Source: Buchnera aphidicola (Nurudea yanoniella) (lineage in GTDB: Bacteria > Pseudomonadota > Gammaproteobacteria > Enterobacterales > Enterobacteriaceae). From it: DNA of 64,000 nt. Shown here piece by piece: positions 51,315-61,689 of the stretch (its first letter is position 1; each line of letters begins with the position of its first letter). The notes below the pieces were generated by a model that made no database searches, had not been told where the DNA came from, and saw nothing but the letters and a program-made list of their open reading frames with translations. The position numbers were made by a program, and so were the translations under genes. Location of the stretch: NCBI GenBank assembly GCA_039829995.1, contig CP140036.1, positions 544,858 through 608,857 of the forward strand, in the 5' to 3' direction.

Positions 51315-53231
51315 TTAAATGTTTTTCGTATACCATAATAAATCATGTTTAGGTAACTCTGATAAAAATCTACTAGGTTTAGTATAAATCATTGTTCCAT
51401 ATTGAAAACGAATTCTAGAATAACTTAAAAAAAGCTCTTTTTTCGCTCTAGTTATTCCGACATAAACTAATCGTCTTTCTTCATCAACATTATGATGAAT
51501 AGCATTATAATGTGGTAAAATTCCTTCCTCCATACCTATTATAAATACATAAGAAAATTCTAATCCCTTAGAAGCATGTAATGTCATTAATTGAACTTTA
51601 TCTTCACTAATATTTTTATCGTGTAATTCATTTTTAAGAATGAATTGAGTAATTATATCAAATAACATATTAACTTTATTATCATACTTACATATTAATT
51701 CAGAAATCCAATTTAATAATGTATATATATTTTTTATAATTTTTTGATATATTTTTTCGTTTTTAACAGTTTTTAAAAGCCATTGATCATATTTTATATC
51801 GAAAATAAAATTACTTAACATTTTTTTTGGTTCAGAATAAATACTTTCTTTCAATCTTATGATTAACATTGTAAAATTATTTAATGCATTAAAATTACGA
51901 AGCGTTAATACATTTTTTAAATTGATGTCACAACTAGAACAAAATAAGCTTTGTTTTCTTTTTTTGCTCCAATTTTTAAGTTTATTTAATGTAATACTAC
52001 CTATTCCTCTAGGAGGTAAGTTAACTATTTTCAAAAACGCCATATCATTATTTAAATTAAGTATTAATTTTAAATAAGATAATAAATGTTTAATTTCAGG
52101 TCGTGAAAAAAAGGAAGAATTGGAACCAATATAATGCGGAATTTTAAAGTTTACAAATATTTTTTCAAGTATTTTTACTTGACTATTATTTCGATATAAT
52201 ACAGCATAATCTCGGTATTTAGTATTATGCAGAAATTTATGAAATAATATTTTTTGAGATACAAATTTAGCTTCTTCTTCTTCATTTTTTAAAGATATTA
52301 CATTAATAAAAGATCCGTATTCTAACTGAGAAAATAATTTTTTTTTAAAAATATGAAAATTATTTTTTATTAAGAAATTAGCAACTTTTAAAATTCTTCT
52401 TGAAGAACGATAATTATGTTCTAATTTTATTACATATAATTTTGGATAGTCTACTTTTAATAATGTAAAATTTTGTACTCTCGCGCCTCTCCAAGAGTAA
52501 ATTGATTGATCATCATCTCCTACTAATGTAAAATTAGAATTATATCTACTTAATAATTTTATTAATTCATATTGAACAGTATTAGTATCTTGATACTCAT
52601 CTACTAATAGGTATTTTATTCTTTTTCCCCATTTTAATCTTAAAAAATTATTCTTTTTTAATAGCAATGCAGGCAAAAAAACTAAATCATCAAAATCTAG
52701 TACATCATGTGATTTAAGATATGATTGATATAATTCGTAGTAATGAGCATATAATTTTTCTACAGTAGATTTAGAGTTTATCTTTGCACTATGAAAATCT
52801 ATTAGTGTATTTTTCCAATTAGAGATAACTTTATGAATTTTTTTAAGAAATGCTTGATCATTTTTTTTTATAATATTTTTCAAAACAGTCATTTGATCTT
52901 GTTCATCAAAAATTGAAAAATTAGATTTAATAGAAAAATGACTTAATTCTGATTTGATAATTTCTAATCCTAATGAATGAAATGTAGAAACGGTAATTTT
53001 TTTTGCAATTTTTTGAGATAAATAGCAAGAAATTCTATTTTTCATTTCATTTGCTGCTTTATTAGTAAAAGTAATCGCAAAAATATTATTTGGATTAAAA
53101 TAACATTCATTTATTAAGTAAACAATTTTTTTTATAATTACTTGAGTTTTTCCTGATCCAGCTCCAGCTAAAACTAAACAAGGGCCAGAAACATAGTTCA
53201 CAGCTTTATTTTGATTAATGTTTAGATCCAT
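51315..53231 (-). CDS. rep: ATP-dependent DNA helicase Rep
   Basis: Rep is an SF1A 3'-5' helicase that clears proteins ahead of the replication fork. The product is about 638 residues (E. coli 673). Motifs: GPCLVLAGAGSGKTQVI (I), FAITFTNKAANEM (Ia), YLLVDEYQDTN (II), VGDDDQSIYSWRGA (III), LEHNYRSS (IV), LMTLHASKGLEFSYVF (V) and YVGITRAKKELF (VI). The C-terminal tail is shortened by about 35 residues; in E. coli this end contacts DnaB. An earlier ATG (53252) would add 7 residues; 53231 fits the family start better. Confidence 0.96.
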   Translation of the reverse strand: MDLNINQNKAVNYVSGPCLVLAGAGSGKTQVIIKKIVYLINECYFNPNNIFAITFTNKAANEMKNRISCYLSQKIAKKITVSTFHSLGLEIIKSELSHFSIKSNFSIFDEQDQMTVLKNIIKKNDQAFLKKIHKVISNWKNTLIDFHSAKINSKSTVEKLYAHYYELYQSYLKSHDVLDFDDLVFLPALLLKKNNFLRLKWGKRIKYLLVDEYQDTNTVQYELIKLLSRYNSNFTLVGDDDQSIYSWRGARVQNFTLLKVDYPKLYVIKLEHNYRSSRRILKVANFLIKNNFHIFKKKLFSQLEYGSFINVISLKNEEEEAKFVSQKILFHKFLHNTKYRDYAVLYRNNSQVKILEKIFVNFKIPHYIGSNSSFFSRPEIKHLLSYLKLILNLNNDMAFLKIVNLPPRGIGSITLNKLKNWSKKRKQSLFCSSCDINLKNVLTLRNFNALNNFTMLIIRLKESIYSEPKKMLSNFIFDIKYDQWLLKTVKNEKIYQKIIKNIYTLLNWISELICKYDNKVNMLFDIITQFILKNELHDKNISEDKVQLMTLHASKGLEFSYVFIIGMEEGILPHYNAIHHNVDEERRLVYVGITRAKKELFLSYSRIRFQYGTMIYTKPSRFLSELPKHDLLWYTKNI

Positions 53232-53328
53232 AAAATATATAATAATATGCATTTTAAAAAAATTAAGGTTATATCATTTTCATTATAAAATTTTAAATTA
53301 TCAATAACATTTAAAACATTTAAAATTT

Positions 53329-54801
53329 TTATTTGAATTTAATAGGTCGTTTTTTTTTCATATATTTTCTTAATTTTCTCCCGATAATTTCTATAGGATG
53401 ACTTGCAATCTTATAATTAATTGTATTTAAAGTTATATTATCTAATACTGAATTAGAAATCTTTTGTCCTAAATCACCTGGTTTTAATTTACGTACGAAT
53501 TCTTTAAGTAAAGGTACTGCTGATTGTGAAAACAAATAACTTCCATATTCGGCAGTATCAGATATTACCAAATTCATTTCATATAAACGTTTTCGAGAAA
53601 TAGTATTAGCTATCAAAGGTAATTCATGTAAAGATTCATAATATGCAGATTCCTCTTTAATTCCTGTTTCTATCATAATTTCAAAAGATAGTTCAATTCC
53701 GCATTTCAATATAGCAACCATTAACAATCCATTTTCAAAATATTCCTGTTCTAATATTTCTTGATCATAATTTCCACATTTTTCAAAGTTAGAATTACGT
53801 GTATCTAATCTCCATTTTTTTAATTTTTCATCATTATTTTTCCAATCATACATCATAGTTTCAGAAAATTCTCCTGAAATAATGTTATCCATATGTTTTC
53901 TAAACAATGGCAAAAACATAACCTTTAATTTATCTGAAAGCACACATGCTCTAATTTTTGCAGTATTAGATAATCTATTTAACATTAATGTAATACCTCC
54001 ATGTTTTAAAGATTCTGAAATTACCTCCCAACCTGATTGAATAAGTTTTCCTGCATAATTTGGATCATTTCCTTCAAGTACTAATTTTTCATAAAATACT
54101 AAAGAACTAGCATGTAATATTCCACATAGAATAGTTTGCTCTCCCATTAAATCTGACTTTACTTCTGCTATAAAAGATGAATATAAAATTCCAGCATGAT
54201 GACTTCCAATTGCAATAGCCCAAAATTTAGCTGTTTCAAATCCAATATTATGTGGATCGTTTTCAGAATGAACAGCAATTAAAGCAGGAACGCCAAAACC
54301 TCTTTTGTATTCTTCTCGTACTTCTGTTCCTGGACATTTAGGAGCAACCATAATCACTGTAATATCTTTACGTATTAATTGACCAAATTCAACAATATTA
54401 AATCCATGAGAAAAACCAAGAATCGAATTTTTTTTCATAAACTTCTGTAATAATGTAACAACATTATTATGTTGTTTATCAGGAGTTAAATTTATAACTA
54501 AATCTGCTGTAGGAATAAGTTCTTCGTATGTTCCAACTAAAAAATTATTTTTTATAGCATTAATCCATGATTGGTTTTTTTTTAAAATAGAGCTATTTCG
54601 TAATGCATAAGAAATGCATAAACCAGAATCACGCATATTCAATCCTTGATTTAAACCTTGAGAACCACATCCAACAATAACAATATTCTTTCCTTTTAAA
54701 ATATTATTTTCTTCAGAAAGAAAACTTTTTTTCATTAATTGACATGTTTGCAAATTAATTAATTTTTGACGAAAATTCAGCGAATTAAAATAATTTTTCA
54801 T
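53329..54801 (-). CDS. ilvC: Ketol-acid reductoisomerase IlvC
   Basis: IlvC rearranges and reduces acetohydroxy acids in valine and isoleucine synthesis, using NADPH. The product is 490 residues (E. coli 491), the long class II form. Motifs are [58 protein letters not shown] and the duplicated knotted C-domain ending in LRKYMKKK. It follows ilvD by 95 bases on the same strand, giving an ilvD-ilvC unit. ilvY, beside ilvC in E. coli, is absent. Confidence 0.97.
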   Translation of the reverse strand: MKNYFNSLNFRQKLINLQTCQLMKKSFLSEENNILKGKNIVIVGCGSQGLNQGLNMRDSGLCISYALRNSSILKKNQSWINAIKNNFLVGTYEELIPTADLVINLTPDKQHNNVVTLLQKFMKKNSILGFSHGFNIVEFGQLIRKDITVIMVAPKCPGTEVREEYKRGFGVPALIAVHSENDPHNIGFETAKFWAIAIGSHHAGILYSSFIAEVKSDLMGEQTILCGILHASSLVFYEKLVLEGNDPNYAGKLIQSGWEVISESLKHGGITLMLNRLSNTAKIRACVLSDKLKVMFLPLFRKHMDNIISGEFSETMMYDWKNNDEKLKKWRLDTRNSNFEKCGNYDQEILEQEYFENGLLMVAILKCGIELSFEIMIETGIKEESAYYESLHELPLIANTISRKRLYEMNLVISDTAEYGSYLFSQSAVPLLKEFVRKLKPGDLGQKISNSVLDNITLNTINYKIASHPIEIIGRKLRKYMKKKRPIKFK

Positions 54802-54896
54802 AAAATCTCAATAATTTTGTAGAATAGAAATATGACTATATCTTAAAGATATGTTATTAATTAAAAAAAATAAAAATAACAATAAATATTTTTAAA

Positions 54897-56732
54897 TTAT
54901 ATTTTTCTTACTGCACCTTGATCAGCACTAGTAGCAAATAGCGAATATATTTTTAAAGATGATGAAATATCGCGTTTTCTACACATAGGAGTATATGCAA
55001 ATTTTCCTCTTTTCTCTTCATTAATGGTTCTTTTTAATAATTCATCAGAAGTAATATCTAAATTTATTATTCGTTCAGGAATATTAATATTTATAAAATC
55101 ACCATTTTTTACTAAAGCAATAATTCCTAAATTTGCTGCTTCAGGAGAAATATGTCCAATAGATAAACCAGAAGTACCCCCGGAAAACCGACCATCAGTT
55201 ATCAAAGCACAATATTCATCTAATCCGGTTGACTTTAAATAAGTAGTAGGATACAACATTTCTTGCATACCAGGACCTCCTTTAGGACCTTCATAACGTA
55301 TTACAATTACATGGCCTTTTTTAATTTTTCCATTCAAAATCGATTTTACTGCATCTTCCTGACTTTCAAAAACGATTGCACATCCTCTAAATATTAAATT
55401 ATTTTTTTTAACTCCAGCTGTTTTAACAACACAACCATTTTTTGCAAGATTTCCATATAATACAGCTATTCCTCCATCAGTACTAAATGCAAATTTATAA
55501 GAACGAATACATCCATTTTGACGATCTCTATCTAATGATTTCCACCTATATTCTTGAGAAAATGGTTTTACTGTTTTTTTCCCTAATGGTCCTGCACGAA
55601 ACATATTAATTACTTTTGTGTTTTTTGTAGTTAAAATATCATATTCATTTAACATTGTTTCTAAATTTAGTCCAAGAATATTATATGTATTTTTGTTTAA
55701 TAAATTAATACGATTTAGTTCTGCTAATAAACCTATTACTCCTCCAGAACGATGAAAATCTTCCATATAATATATAGAACTATTAGGAGCTATTTTGCAC
55801 AAATTAGGAATTTTTTTAGATAAATAATCAATATCTGATATTTTAAAATTAATTTTTCCTTCGTGAGCAATAGCTAATAAATGCAAAATAGTATTAGTTG
55901 ATCCTCCCATAGAAATATCTAAAGACATAGCATTTAAAAAAGCTTCTCTAGAAGCAATTTTTCTTGGTAATACATTAATATTATTATTCTCATAATAATC
56001 TTTAGTTATTTTGACAATTAATTTTCCTGATTCAACAAATAATTTTTTTCTATCTATATGCGTTGCTAATAATGTTCCATTTCCAGGTAATGATAAACCT
56101 AATGCTTCAGTAAGACAATTCATAGAATTAGCAGTAAATAAACCAGAACAAGAACCACAAGTAGGACAAGCAGAATCTTCAATTTCATCAACTAATTTTT
56201 GAGAATATTTTGAATCAGCACTATATATAATTGCATCAACTAAATTTATTTTTCTAACTTTATTATTTATAGAGATTTTCCCTGATTCCATAGGACCACC
56301 AGAAATAAATACACATGGAATATTTAAACGAAAAGCAGCCATTAACATACCTGGTGTAATTTTATCACAATTAGAAATACAAACCATAGCATCTACACAA
56401 TGTGCATTAATCATATATTCTACAGAATCTGCTATTAGTTCTCGCGAAGGAAGAGAATATAACATTCCAGAATGTCCCATAGCAATTCCGTCGTCTATTG
56501 CAATAGTATTAAATTCTTTAGCTACACCTCCCTCTAATTTTATTACATCAGAAACTAATTTTCCTAATTCCCTCAAATGAATGTGACCAGGTACAAATTC
56601 AGTAAAAGAATTGACAATAGCAATTATAGGTTTTTTGAAATCTAAATCTGTCATTCCTGTTGCTTTCCATAAAGATCTTGCTCCTGCCATATTTCGTCCT
56701 TGAGTCGTTGTAAAAGAACGATAGCGCGGCAT
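54897..56732 (-). CDS. ilvD: Dihydroxy-acid dehydratase IlvD
   Basis: IlvD dehydrates dihydroxy acids to the 2-oxo acids of valine and isoleucine; 2-oxoisovalerate then feeds LeuA. The product is 611 residues (E. coli 616). Fe-S ligands lie in [12 protein letters not shown] and [40 protein letters not shown] is the C-terminal signature. AGGA lies 8 bases before the ATG. It depends on the ISC genes 1 kb away. tRNA-Trp lies upstream on the same strand. Confidence 0.97.
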   Translation of the reverse strand: MPRYRSFTTTQGRNMAGARSLWKATGMTDLDFKKPIIAIVNSFTEFVPGHIHLRELGKLVSDVIKLEGGVAKEFNTIAIDDGIAMGHSGMLYSLPSRELIADSVEYMINAHCVDAMVCISNCDKITPGMLMAAFRLNIPCVFISGGPMESGKISINNKVRKINLVDAIIYSADSKYSQKLVDEIEDSACPTCGSCSGLFTANSMNCLTEALGLSLPGNGTLLATHIDRKKLFVESGKLIVKITKDYYENNNINVLPRKIASREAFLNAMSLDISMGGSTNTILHLLAIAHEGKINFKISDIDYLSKKIPNLCKIAPNSSIYYMEDFHRSGGVIGLLAELNRINLLNKNTYNILGLNLETMLNEYDILTTKNTKVINMFRAGPLGKKTVKPFSQEYRWKSLDRDRQNGCIRSYKFAFSTDGGIAVLYGNLAKNGCVVKTAGVKKNNLIFRGCAIVFESQEDAVKSILNGKIKKGHVIVIRYEGPKGGPGMQEMLYPTTYLKSTGLDEYCALITDGRFSGGTSGLSIGHISPEAANLGIIALVKNGDFININIPERIINLDITSDELLKRTINEEKRGKFAYTPMCRKRDISSSLKIYSLFATSADQGAVRKI

Positions 56733-57012
56733 AATTTTTCCTAAAGTAACTTGATTTTCAGAAATTGGAGTTTATTAATTAAAATTTTTTAATTGTAATT
56801 TTTTTTAAAATACGTGTATTAAGAAGAAAGGGCATAAATAATTTAAGTGTTTAAATAATTATTAAAAATATATTGATATTTTATGCTAATTAAAATATAA
56901 AAAATTTTTAAAAAGTTATTCTAAAATTTCACAGAAAATTTTAATTATATATATTTATTTGATTTAAGTTATTATTTATTAAGTATAATAAAAAATATTT
57001 CACAACTTTTTT

Positions 57013-57085
57013 CAGGGGTGAAGGGAATCGAACCCCTAACATTCGGTTTTGGAGACCGATGCTCTACCATTTGAACTACACCCCT
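57013..57085 (-). tRNA. trpT: tRNA-Trp (CCA)
   Basis: The 73-base cloverleaf has acceptor AGGGGTG/CACCCCT, discriminator G, anticodon loop CTCCAAA (CCA) and T-loop GGTTCGATTCC. It is close to E. coli trpT. The 3' CCA is not encoded. It is 280 bases upstream of ilvD on the same strand and divergent from iscS. Confidence 0.97.
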
Positions 57086-57350
57086 AATTTTTTTACCTTA
57101 AATCTATCAAAAAATTAAAATATTAACAATTTAATTATACTATTAAATATAAATCAAGTCTAGTACCAACTTAATTCTAAATCAGTATTTTTAATTATTT
57201 TCAGTAAAATAAATTATTTCTATATACACTTGAATAAAAAGATGATTTTACTTATAAATATTTTTTCTATTTTATAATAAAATTTAATTACAACAATAAT
57301 AAATAAAAAAAAACATTTTATTTAAAAATAACAATAACAGGTATAATTTA

Positions 57351-58565
57351 ATGAAAATTCCTATTTATTTGGATTATGCAGCTACTACTCCAGTAGACAT
57401 TTTAGTCATGAAAAAAATAATAAAATTTTTAACATTAAAAGATGCGTTTGGAAACCCCGCTTCTCGTTCACATCAATTTGGATGGAAAGCAGAAGAAGCC
57501 GTTGATGTGGCAAGAAATCAAATTTCTGAGTTAATTAATGCAGATTCTCGAGAAATAGTTTTTACTTCAGGAGCTACTGAATCTAATAATTTAGCAATTA
57601 AAGGAGTTTCTGAATTTTATAAAAGAAAAGGAAATCACATAATTACAACTAAAACAGAACATAAATCTGTTTTAGATACTTGCAAATATCTAGAAAGTAA
57701 AGGATTTCAAGTAACATATCTTAATCCTTCAAAAAATGGCATAATTAATTTAGAAAAGATAAAAAATAGCATTTGTGAAAAAACAATACTTATTTCTATT
57801 ATGCATGTAAATAATGAAACTGGGGTAATACAAGATATAAAAAAAATTTCTGAAGTTTGCAATAAACATGGAGTTTTATTTCATGTCGATGCTACTCAAA
57901 GTATAGGAAAATTACATATCGATTTACAAAAAACAAAAATAGACTTAATGTCATTTTCTGCACATAAAATCTATGGTCCAAAAGGTATTGGTGTATTATA
58001 TGTTCGAAGAAAACCTCGTGTCCGATTATCTGCACAAATACACGGAGGAGGACATGAAAGAGGTATGAGGTCAGGAACGTTACCAGTACACCAAATTGTT
58101 GGTATGGGTGAATCATGTGCTCTTGCTAAGAAAAATATTGATACAGATTATATTCATACAATAAATCTTCGAAACCATCTTTGGAATGGTCTTAAAAATA
58201 TTGAGGAAGTGCATTTAAATAGTAATTTAAAATGTGGAGCACCTCATATATTAAATATGAGCTTTAATTATGTAGAAGGTGAATCTTTAATTATGGCTTT
58301 AAAAGATATAGCTGTATCATCGGGTTCAGCTTGTACATCTGAAAGTTTAGAACCTTCTTATGTACTGCGATCTTTAGGTTTAAAAGATGAATTAGCTCAT
58401 AGTTCTATTCGTTTTTCAATTGGTCGTTTTACAACTATTTCGGAAATAAATTACACCATTCAACTAGTAAAAAAATCTATTAATCGATTAAGAAATTTAT
58501 CACCTCTTTGGGAAATGTTTAAATCTGGAATAAACTTAGATACTGTAAAATGGAATTATGATTAA
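57351..58565 (+). CDS. iscS: Cysteine desulfurase IscS
   Basis: IscS takes sulfur from cysteine for Fe-S clusters and tRNA thiolation. The product is 404 residues, the E. coli length. Motifs are [11 protein letters not shown] at the start, TEHKSVLDT, the PLP lysine in [16 protein letters not shown], and the active Cys in [17 protein letters not shown] at about residue 328. It heads iscS-iscU-hscB-hscA-fdx. The regulator iscR is absent, so Fe-S feedback control by IscR is lost here. Confidence 0.98.
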   Translation: MKIPIYLDYAATTPVDILVMKKIIKFLTLKDAFGNPASRSHQFGWKAEEAVDVARNQISELINADSREIVFTSGATESNNLAIKGVSEFYKRKGNHIITTKTEHKSVLDTCKYLESKGFQVTYLNPSKNGIINLEKIKNSICEKTILISIMHVNNETGVIQDIKKISEVCNKHGVLFHVDATQSIGKLHIDLQKTKIDLMSFSAHKIYGPKGIGVLYVRRKPRVRLSAQIHGGGHERGMRSGTLPVHQIVGMGESCALAKKNIDTDYIHTINLRNHLWNGLKNIEEVHLNSNLKCGAPHILNMSFNYVEGESLIMALKDIAVSSGSACTSESLEPSYVLRSLGLKDELAHSSIRFSIGRFTTISEINYTIQLVKKSINRLRNLSPLWEMFKSGINLDTVKWNYD

Positions 58566-58587
58566 TATAATTAAATCAGGAAAAAAG

Positions 58588-58974
58588 ATGACTTATAGTA
58601 AAAAAGTATTAGACCATTATGAAAATCCAAGAAATGTAGGTTCATTTTCAAATTCTGATAACAATATTGGAAGTGGTTTAGTAGGAGCACCAGCATGTGG
58701 CGATGTAATGAAGTTACAAATAAAAGTAGACGAAAATGAAATTATTAAAGATGCATGTTTTAAAACTTATGGATGTGGATCAGCTATAGCTTCTAGTTCT
58801 TTAATTACAGAATGGGTTATAGGAAAATCTTTATCAGAAGCTGAACAAATTAAGAATACTAATATAGCTGAAGAATTAGATTTACCTCCAGTGAAAATAC
58901 ATTGTTCTATTTTAGCTGAAGATGCTATTAAAGCAGCAATTACAGATTATAGAAATAAAAATAAAAATAAATAA
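58588..58974 (+). CDS. iscU: Fe-S cluster scaffold IscU
   Basis: IscU is the scaffold on which clusters are built. ATG 58588 gives 128 residues, the E. coli length, starting MTYSKKVLDHYENPRNVGSF; AGGA lies 8 bases upstream. The frame extends 10 codons earlier and overlaps iscS, which I reject. The three ligand Cys are in GAPACGDVMK, KTYGCGSAIAS and VKIHCSILAED, and LPPVK, the HscA-binding motif, is intact. iscA is missing downstream. Confidence 0.98.
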   Translation: MTYSKKVLDHYENPRNVGSFSNSDNNIGSGLVGAPACGDVMKLQIKVDENEIIKDACFKTYGCGSAIASSSLITEWVIGKSLSEAEQIKNTNIAEELDLPPVKIHCSILAEDAIKAAITDYRNKNKNK

Positions 58975-59012
58975 ATTTTTAAAATATCTATGGAAAAATT
59001 TAAATAAAATAC

Positions 59013-59052
59013 AAACGTGTTGAAAATTTTAATATATTTTTTCAACACGTTT
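59013..59052 (+). terminator. Hairpin between iscU and hscB
   Basis: A perfect 14-bp stem (59013-59026 with 59039-59052, core AAACGTGTTG) closes a 12-base A/T loop, in the gap where E. coli has iscA. Only TTT lies at the stem's 3' end, so it is a weak terminator; it may act as an attenuator or as 3'-end protection that lowers hscBA-fdx relative to iscSU. Confidence 0.45.
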
Positions 59053-59096
59053 AAAATAACTTAGAATCATTAAATTATACATAATCTGGAAAGTAT

Positions 59097-59609
59097 ATGA
59101 ATTATTTTCAATTATTTGATTTACCTGAATTATTTACAATTAATATGAAAAAGCTTTTACTTAAATTTCATAAATTACAAAAACAATATCATCCTGATGC
59201 AAATCATAGTTCTTCAAAAATTGAAAAAAATAAATTTTTAAGAAAAACAATAGATATAAATAAAGGATATCAAATTCTTAAAGATCCTATTGAACGGGCA
59301 AAATATCTATTACGTTTAAATTCATATAATTTTGAACTTAAAAAAAATAACATATTTAAAAAAAACTTTTTACATGAGCAATTAAAAGTATACGAGAAAT
59401 TAGATACGTTAAAAAAATCAAGTAAAAATGAATCAAAATTAAACAATTTCACAAAAGAAATTAAAAAGAAAGAGAAATATTATTTATTAAATGTAGAAAT
59501 TTTTTTAAATCAAAAGAATTGGAATTTAGCAGCGACAACATTATATAAATATTTATTTTATAAAAAAATTAAAAAGAAAATAAACGAATTTAATATACAT
59601 CAAATTTAA
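59097..59609 (+). CDS. hscB: Fe-S co-chaperone HscB
   Basis: HscB is the J-type co-chaperone that brings IscU to HscA. The product is 170 residues (E. coli 171). The N-terminal J-domain has FDLPELFTINMKKLLLKFHK and the HPD motif in QKQYHPDANHSSS at about residues 36-38, followed by INKGYQILKDPIERAKYLL. The C-terminal helical bundle that binds IscU is Lys-rich and diverged. It is 19 bases before hscA. Confidence 0.96.
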   Translation: MNYFQLFDLPELFTINMKKLLLKFHKLQKQYHPDANHSSSKIEKNKFLRKTIDINKGYQILKDPIERAKYLLRLNSYNFELKKNNIFKKNFLHEQLKVYEKLDTLKKSSKNESKLNNFTKEIKKKEKYYLLNVEIFLNQKNWNLAATTLYKYLFYKKIKKKINEFNIHQI

Positions 59610-59628
59610 ATATTAAATTGGAAAAAAT

Positions 59629-61179
59629 ATGATTAAAATTAAAAAAGTTATGTATAATTCCAAAATCCTTACACATAAAAAAAATATATCTTTTGGAATT
59701 GATTTTGGAACTACTTATTCATTAATAGCAACAGCTTTATCCGAAAAAATTATTATTATATCTGATAAAGAAGATCGCGATCTTTTACCTTCAATAGTAA
59801 ATTACAATCATTCGAAACCTATTGTTGGATGGAACGCTCAAGAAAAAAATGTATGTGATCCTGTTAATACAATATCTTCGGTAAAACGTTTAATTGGACT
59901 TTCTTTAAAAGAAATTAAAAAACTATATCCTTATTTAAAGTATAATTTTAAAGAAGACGAAAAAAAAACAGTTTCATTTATTGTAAATAATTCCATTGTA
60001 AATATCATTGATGTATCAAGTCAGATCTTATATGAATTAAAAAACCGTGCTATTTCACTTTTTCAAAAGGATATTCATGGAGTAGTAATAACAGTTCCTG
60101 CACATTTTAATGATATACAAAGACAAAGCATAAAAAAATCAGCACAGTTAATTAATTTAAATGTTTTACGTCTTTTAAATGAACCAACAGCGGCTGCAAT
60201 TGCTTATGGTTTACATTTAAAAAACAAAGGTATTACTGTAGTATATGATTTAGGAGGCGGAACATTTGATGTCTCTATTCTTAATTTAAATAAAAAGATT
60301 TTTGAAGTATTATCTACCTCTGGAAGTACATTTTTAGGAGGTGATGATATTGACTATTTATTATTAAATTATATTAAAAATAAATTTTTATCATTAAATA
60401 TATATAACTTATCAGAACAGCAAGAACTATTAAATCTTGTCAAATTAATAAAAATTCAATTAAGTTTCAAAAATTTTATTGCCGTTACATTTAAATCAAT
60501 AAAAATTAAAGTTACTCACATAGAAATTCATAACATAATTAAACCTATTATTTTAAAAACATTAAATATTTGCAAATTAGCCTTAAAATCTGCTAATCTT
60601 TCTGTAAAAGATGTCGATAATATTGTTTTAGTAGGAGGATCTACATATATTCCAATTATAAGGAAATATGTTATGGAATATTTTAAAAAATTTCCTCTTT
60701 TTTCAATCGATCCAGATAAGGTTGTAGTGATAGGTGCTGCCATTCAAGCTAATATGTTAAGTAAAAAAAATAAAAAAAATAATATATTATTATTAGACGT
60801 AGTACCTTTATCATTAGGAATTGAAGTCATGGGAGGTATAGTAGAAACAATAATTTTCAAAAATACAAAAATTCCTATTTCTCAAAAAAGAGAATTCACT
60901 ACATTTAAAGATGGACAAAAATCTATTTTAATTCATATTTTACAAGGTGAAGAAAAAACTGTAAAAAAATGCAAATCTTTATCTAAATTTATATTATCTA
61001 ATATTCCAATAAAACCTGCTGGTCAAACTATTATTATTGTAAAATTTCAAATAGATGTAAATGGGATTTTATCTGTTACTGCTAAAATAAAAGCTACTAA
61101 TATTAAAAAAAATATTTCTATTAATTCAATATATGAATGTTGTGAATTACAAAGTTTTAATATGAAAGAAAATAAATGA
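59629..61179 (+). CDS. hscA: Fe-S chaperone HscA lacking the C-terminal lid
   Basis: HscA is the Hsp70 that helps IscU release its cluster. The product is 516 residues against 616 in E. coli. The nucleotide-binding domain is complete (GIDFGTTYSLIATA, VVITVPAHFNDIQRQ, LLNEPTAAAIAYG, VYDLGGGTFDVSIL, VLVGGSTYIPIIR), as is the linker LLLDVVPLSLGIE and the beta-sandwich with FTTFKDGQKSILIHILQGE. The frame stops just after GILSVTAKIKA, so about 100 residues of the alpha-helical lid are gone. Only 114 non-coding bases separate it from fdx, so the lid is deleted, not frameshifted. Confidence 0.95.
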   Translation: MIKIKKVMYNSKILTHKKNISFGIDFGTTYSLIATALSEKIIIISDKEDRDLLPSIVNYNHSKPIVGWNAQEKNVCDPVNTISSVKRLIGLSLKEIKKLYPYLKYNFKEDEKKTVSFIVNNSIVNIIDVSSQILYELKNRAISLFQKDIHGVVITVPAHFNDIQRQSIKKSAQLINLNVLRLLNEPTAAAIAYGLHLKNKGITVVYDLGGGTFDVSILNLNKKIFEVLSTSGSTFLGGDDIDYLLLNYIKNKFLSLNIYNLSEQQELLNLVKLIKIQLSFKNFIAVTFKSIKIKVTHIEIHNIIKPIILKTLNICKLALKSANLSVKDVDNIVLVGGSTYIPIIRKYVMEYFKKFPLFSIDPDKVVVIGAAIQANMLSKKNKKNNILLLDVVPLSLGIEVMGGIVETIIFKNTKIPISQKREFTTFKDGQKSILIHILQGEEKTVKKCKSLSKFILSNIPIKPAGQTIIIVKFQIDVNGILSVTAKIKATNIKKNISINSIYECCELQSFNMKENK

Positions 61180-61293
61180 ATTTGCTAAAAACAAAAAATG
61201 AAAATAATTTATATTTCTTACTTTTATTTTCCATATATTACAATTTATAATTAAAAATTAATAATACTAAATAAAAATACAAGAATAAATACT

Positions 61294-61620
61294 ATGCCAA
61301 AAATTAAAATTTTTCCTCACAAAATATTATTACCAAAAGGTGGAATTTTCCAAGCTGAACCAGGAGAAACAATTTTAGAAGTTGCATTACGAAATAACGT
61401 AAATATTGAACATGCTTGTAATAAATCATGTGTATGTACTACATGTCACTGTTTCGTAAAAAAAGGGTATTTTTCTTTATCGGCTTGCAAAGAAGAGGAA
61501 GAAGACATTCTTGACAAAGCTTGGGGAGTTCAATTAGATAGTCGTTTAAGCTGTCAAGCTCAAATAAGGGACCAAGATATAGAAATTGAAATTCCTATAT
61601 ATACTATAAATCAATTTTAA
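61294..61620 (+). CDS. fdx: ISC-type [2Fe-2S] ferredoxin Fdx
   Basis: Fdx gives electrons to the ISC machinery. The product is 108 residues (E. coli 111). The ligands are in [16 protein letters not shown] (CX5CX2C) and [24 protein letters not shown] starts the fold and [11 protein letters not shown] ends it. It is the last gene of the cluster; Fpr (40.3 kb) is a plausible reductase. Confidence 0.97.
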   Translation: MPKIKIFPHKILLPKGGIFQAEPGETILEVALRNNVNIEHACNKSCVCTTCHCFVKKGYFSLSACKEEEEDILDKAWGVQLDSRLSCQAQIRDQDIEIEIPIYTINQF

Positions 61621-61689
61621 CATTGTTCAAATTAATTAAATACAAGTAAAAAACTTCCATAATAAATTTAAAGATAATATTTGTATATA

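Noticed and set aside
52950..53252. An alternative Rep start at 53252
   Set aside because: It adds seven hydrophobic residues not matching the E. coli start; ATG 53231 begins the conserved helicase sequence.
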